Assembly: GCA_024762735.1 (NCBI GenBank)
Contig: JANTGU010000132.1
Coordinates: 1-6,484 of the forward strand
Reading direction: 5' to 3'
DNA length: 6,484 bases
DNA from: Bacteroidales bacterium
Lineage (GTDB): Bacteria; Bacteroidota; Bacteroidia; Bacteroidales; F082
Shown here: piece by piece, positions 6,024 to 6,484 of the stretch
Layout: every line of letters begins with the position of its first letter
Numbering within the stretch: the first letter of the stretch is position 1
Notes under the pieces: model-generated
Database searches by the model: none
Seen by the model: only the letters and a program-made list of their open reading frames with translations
Told to the model about the DNA's origin: nothing
Made by a program: the position numbers and the translations under genes

Positions 6024-6484
6024 ATGAAATTATCACCACTGACAGCTGTTTCGCCCATCGATGGCCGTTATTTTGAAAAGACTTCCATGCTGGCGCCCTA
6101 CTTTTCAGAATATGCACTGTTTAAGTACCGCATAATGGTCGAAATTGAATATTTTATTGCTTTAACTGAGATACGCTTGCCGGGACTGGAAACCTTTGAT
6201 GTCCGGCTTAAAGATGAGTTGAGAAACATTGTTAAAGGGTTTTCCGTTGAAGATGCTGCTACGATTAAAAGCATCGAGCGCATCACCAATCACGATGTAA
6301 AAGCTGTGGAGTACTTTATCAAGGAGAAGTTTGATGAATTAGGATTGCAGGATTTCAAAGAGTTTATCCATTTTGGCCTTACCTCCCAGGATATCAACAA
6401 CACGGCCATTCCCATTTCGATGATGGAAGCGCACGAGGAGATATTGTTGCCTGAATTGCAGGCGCTCATTTCAAAGCTGATGGA
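6024..6484 (+). CDS. purB: Adenylosuccinate lyase (partial, 3' end outside window)
   Basis: The first 153 residues are present, about a third of the roughly 450-residue enzyme. PurB splits SAICAR to AICAR plus fumarate in IMP synthesis, and adenylosuccinate to AMP plus fumarate. The sequence follows the E. coli-type PurB closely: LTAVSPIDGRY (6-16, with substrate-binding R15 and Y16), FSVEDAATIKSIERITNHDV (73-92, including the conserved TNHD at 88-91), KAVEYFIKEK (93-102) and EFIHFGLTSQDINN (113-126, with T120 and S121). The catalytic serine loop and C-terminal domain lie beyond the right edge. The ATG at 6024 matches the usual N-terminus exactly. There is no Shine-Dalgarno. The frame is intact to the last base. 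Confidence 0.96.
   Translation, partial: MKLSPLTAVSPIDGRYFEKTSMLAPYFSEYALFKYRIMVEIEYFIALTEIRLPGLETFDVRLKDELRNIVKGFSVEDAATIKSIERITNHDVKAVEYFIKEKFDELGLQDFKEFIHFGLTSQDINNTAIPISMMEAHEEILLPELQALISKLM

Noticed and set aside
1150..6484. A single purine operon or regulon linking xdhAB and purB
   Set aside because: They are on opposite strands, separated by an unrelated isomerase gene, and purB has its own promoter element; proximity alone is weak evidence.

Overview
The window looks like a stretch of chromosome from a member of the Bacteroidota, perhaps a Cytophagales- or Chitinophagales-like bacterium. The evidence is genes without Shine-Dalgarno sequences, exact TAnnTTTG (-7 type) promoter elements ahead of two genes, a Bacteroidota-style cyclophilin lipoprotein, and AT-rich intergenic regions carrying short palindromic repeats. 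The species cannot be fixed from the sequence alone.

Layout. Positions 1-265 (minus strand) hold the conserved end of an RHS-repeat core domain. It runs off the left edge, and its own 5' side is cut short by stop codons beside a perfect 14-bp hairpin. Positions 266-491 are non-coding and contain that hairpin, two tandem REP-like units of about 31 bp and a small palindrome. Positions 492-1145 (plus) encode a class II aldolase/adducin-family enzyme. Four bases beyond its stop, and pointing towards it, ends a minus-strand operon, xdhA-xdhB (4835 down to 1150), encoding a two-subunit xanthine dehydrogenase. XdhA carries two [2Fe-2S] clusters and FAD, and XdhB carries the molybdenum cofactor. A 379-bp AT-rich intergenic region (4836-5214) separates the divergent xdhA from a plus-strand cyclophilin-type peptidyl-prolyl isomerase lipoprotein (5215-5841). 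The window ends inside purB, adenylosuccinate lyase (from 6024).

How the genes relate. XdhA and XdhB together form one enzyme that oxidises hypoxanthine to xanthine and xanthine to urate. purB acts in purine synthesis (and AMP formation from IMP), so two purine enzymes lie near each other. The isomerase between them and the separate promoter elements argue against a purine regulon. The aldolase has no visible link to purine metabolism. The genes are mostly housekeeping. The least ordinary part is the left edge, where a truncated RHS core module, a strong hairpin and tandem palindromic repeats lie together and may mark a rearrangement boundary or an orphan RHS C-terminal module. I found no convincing new multi-gene system.
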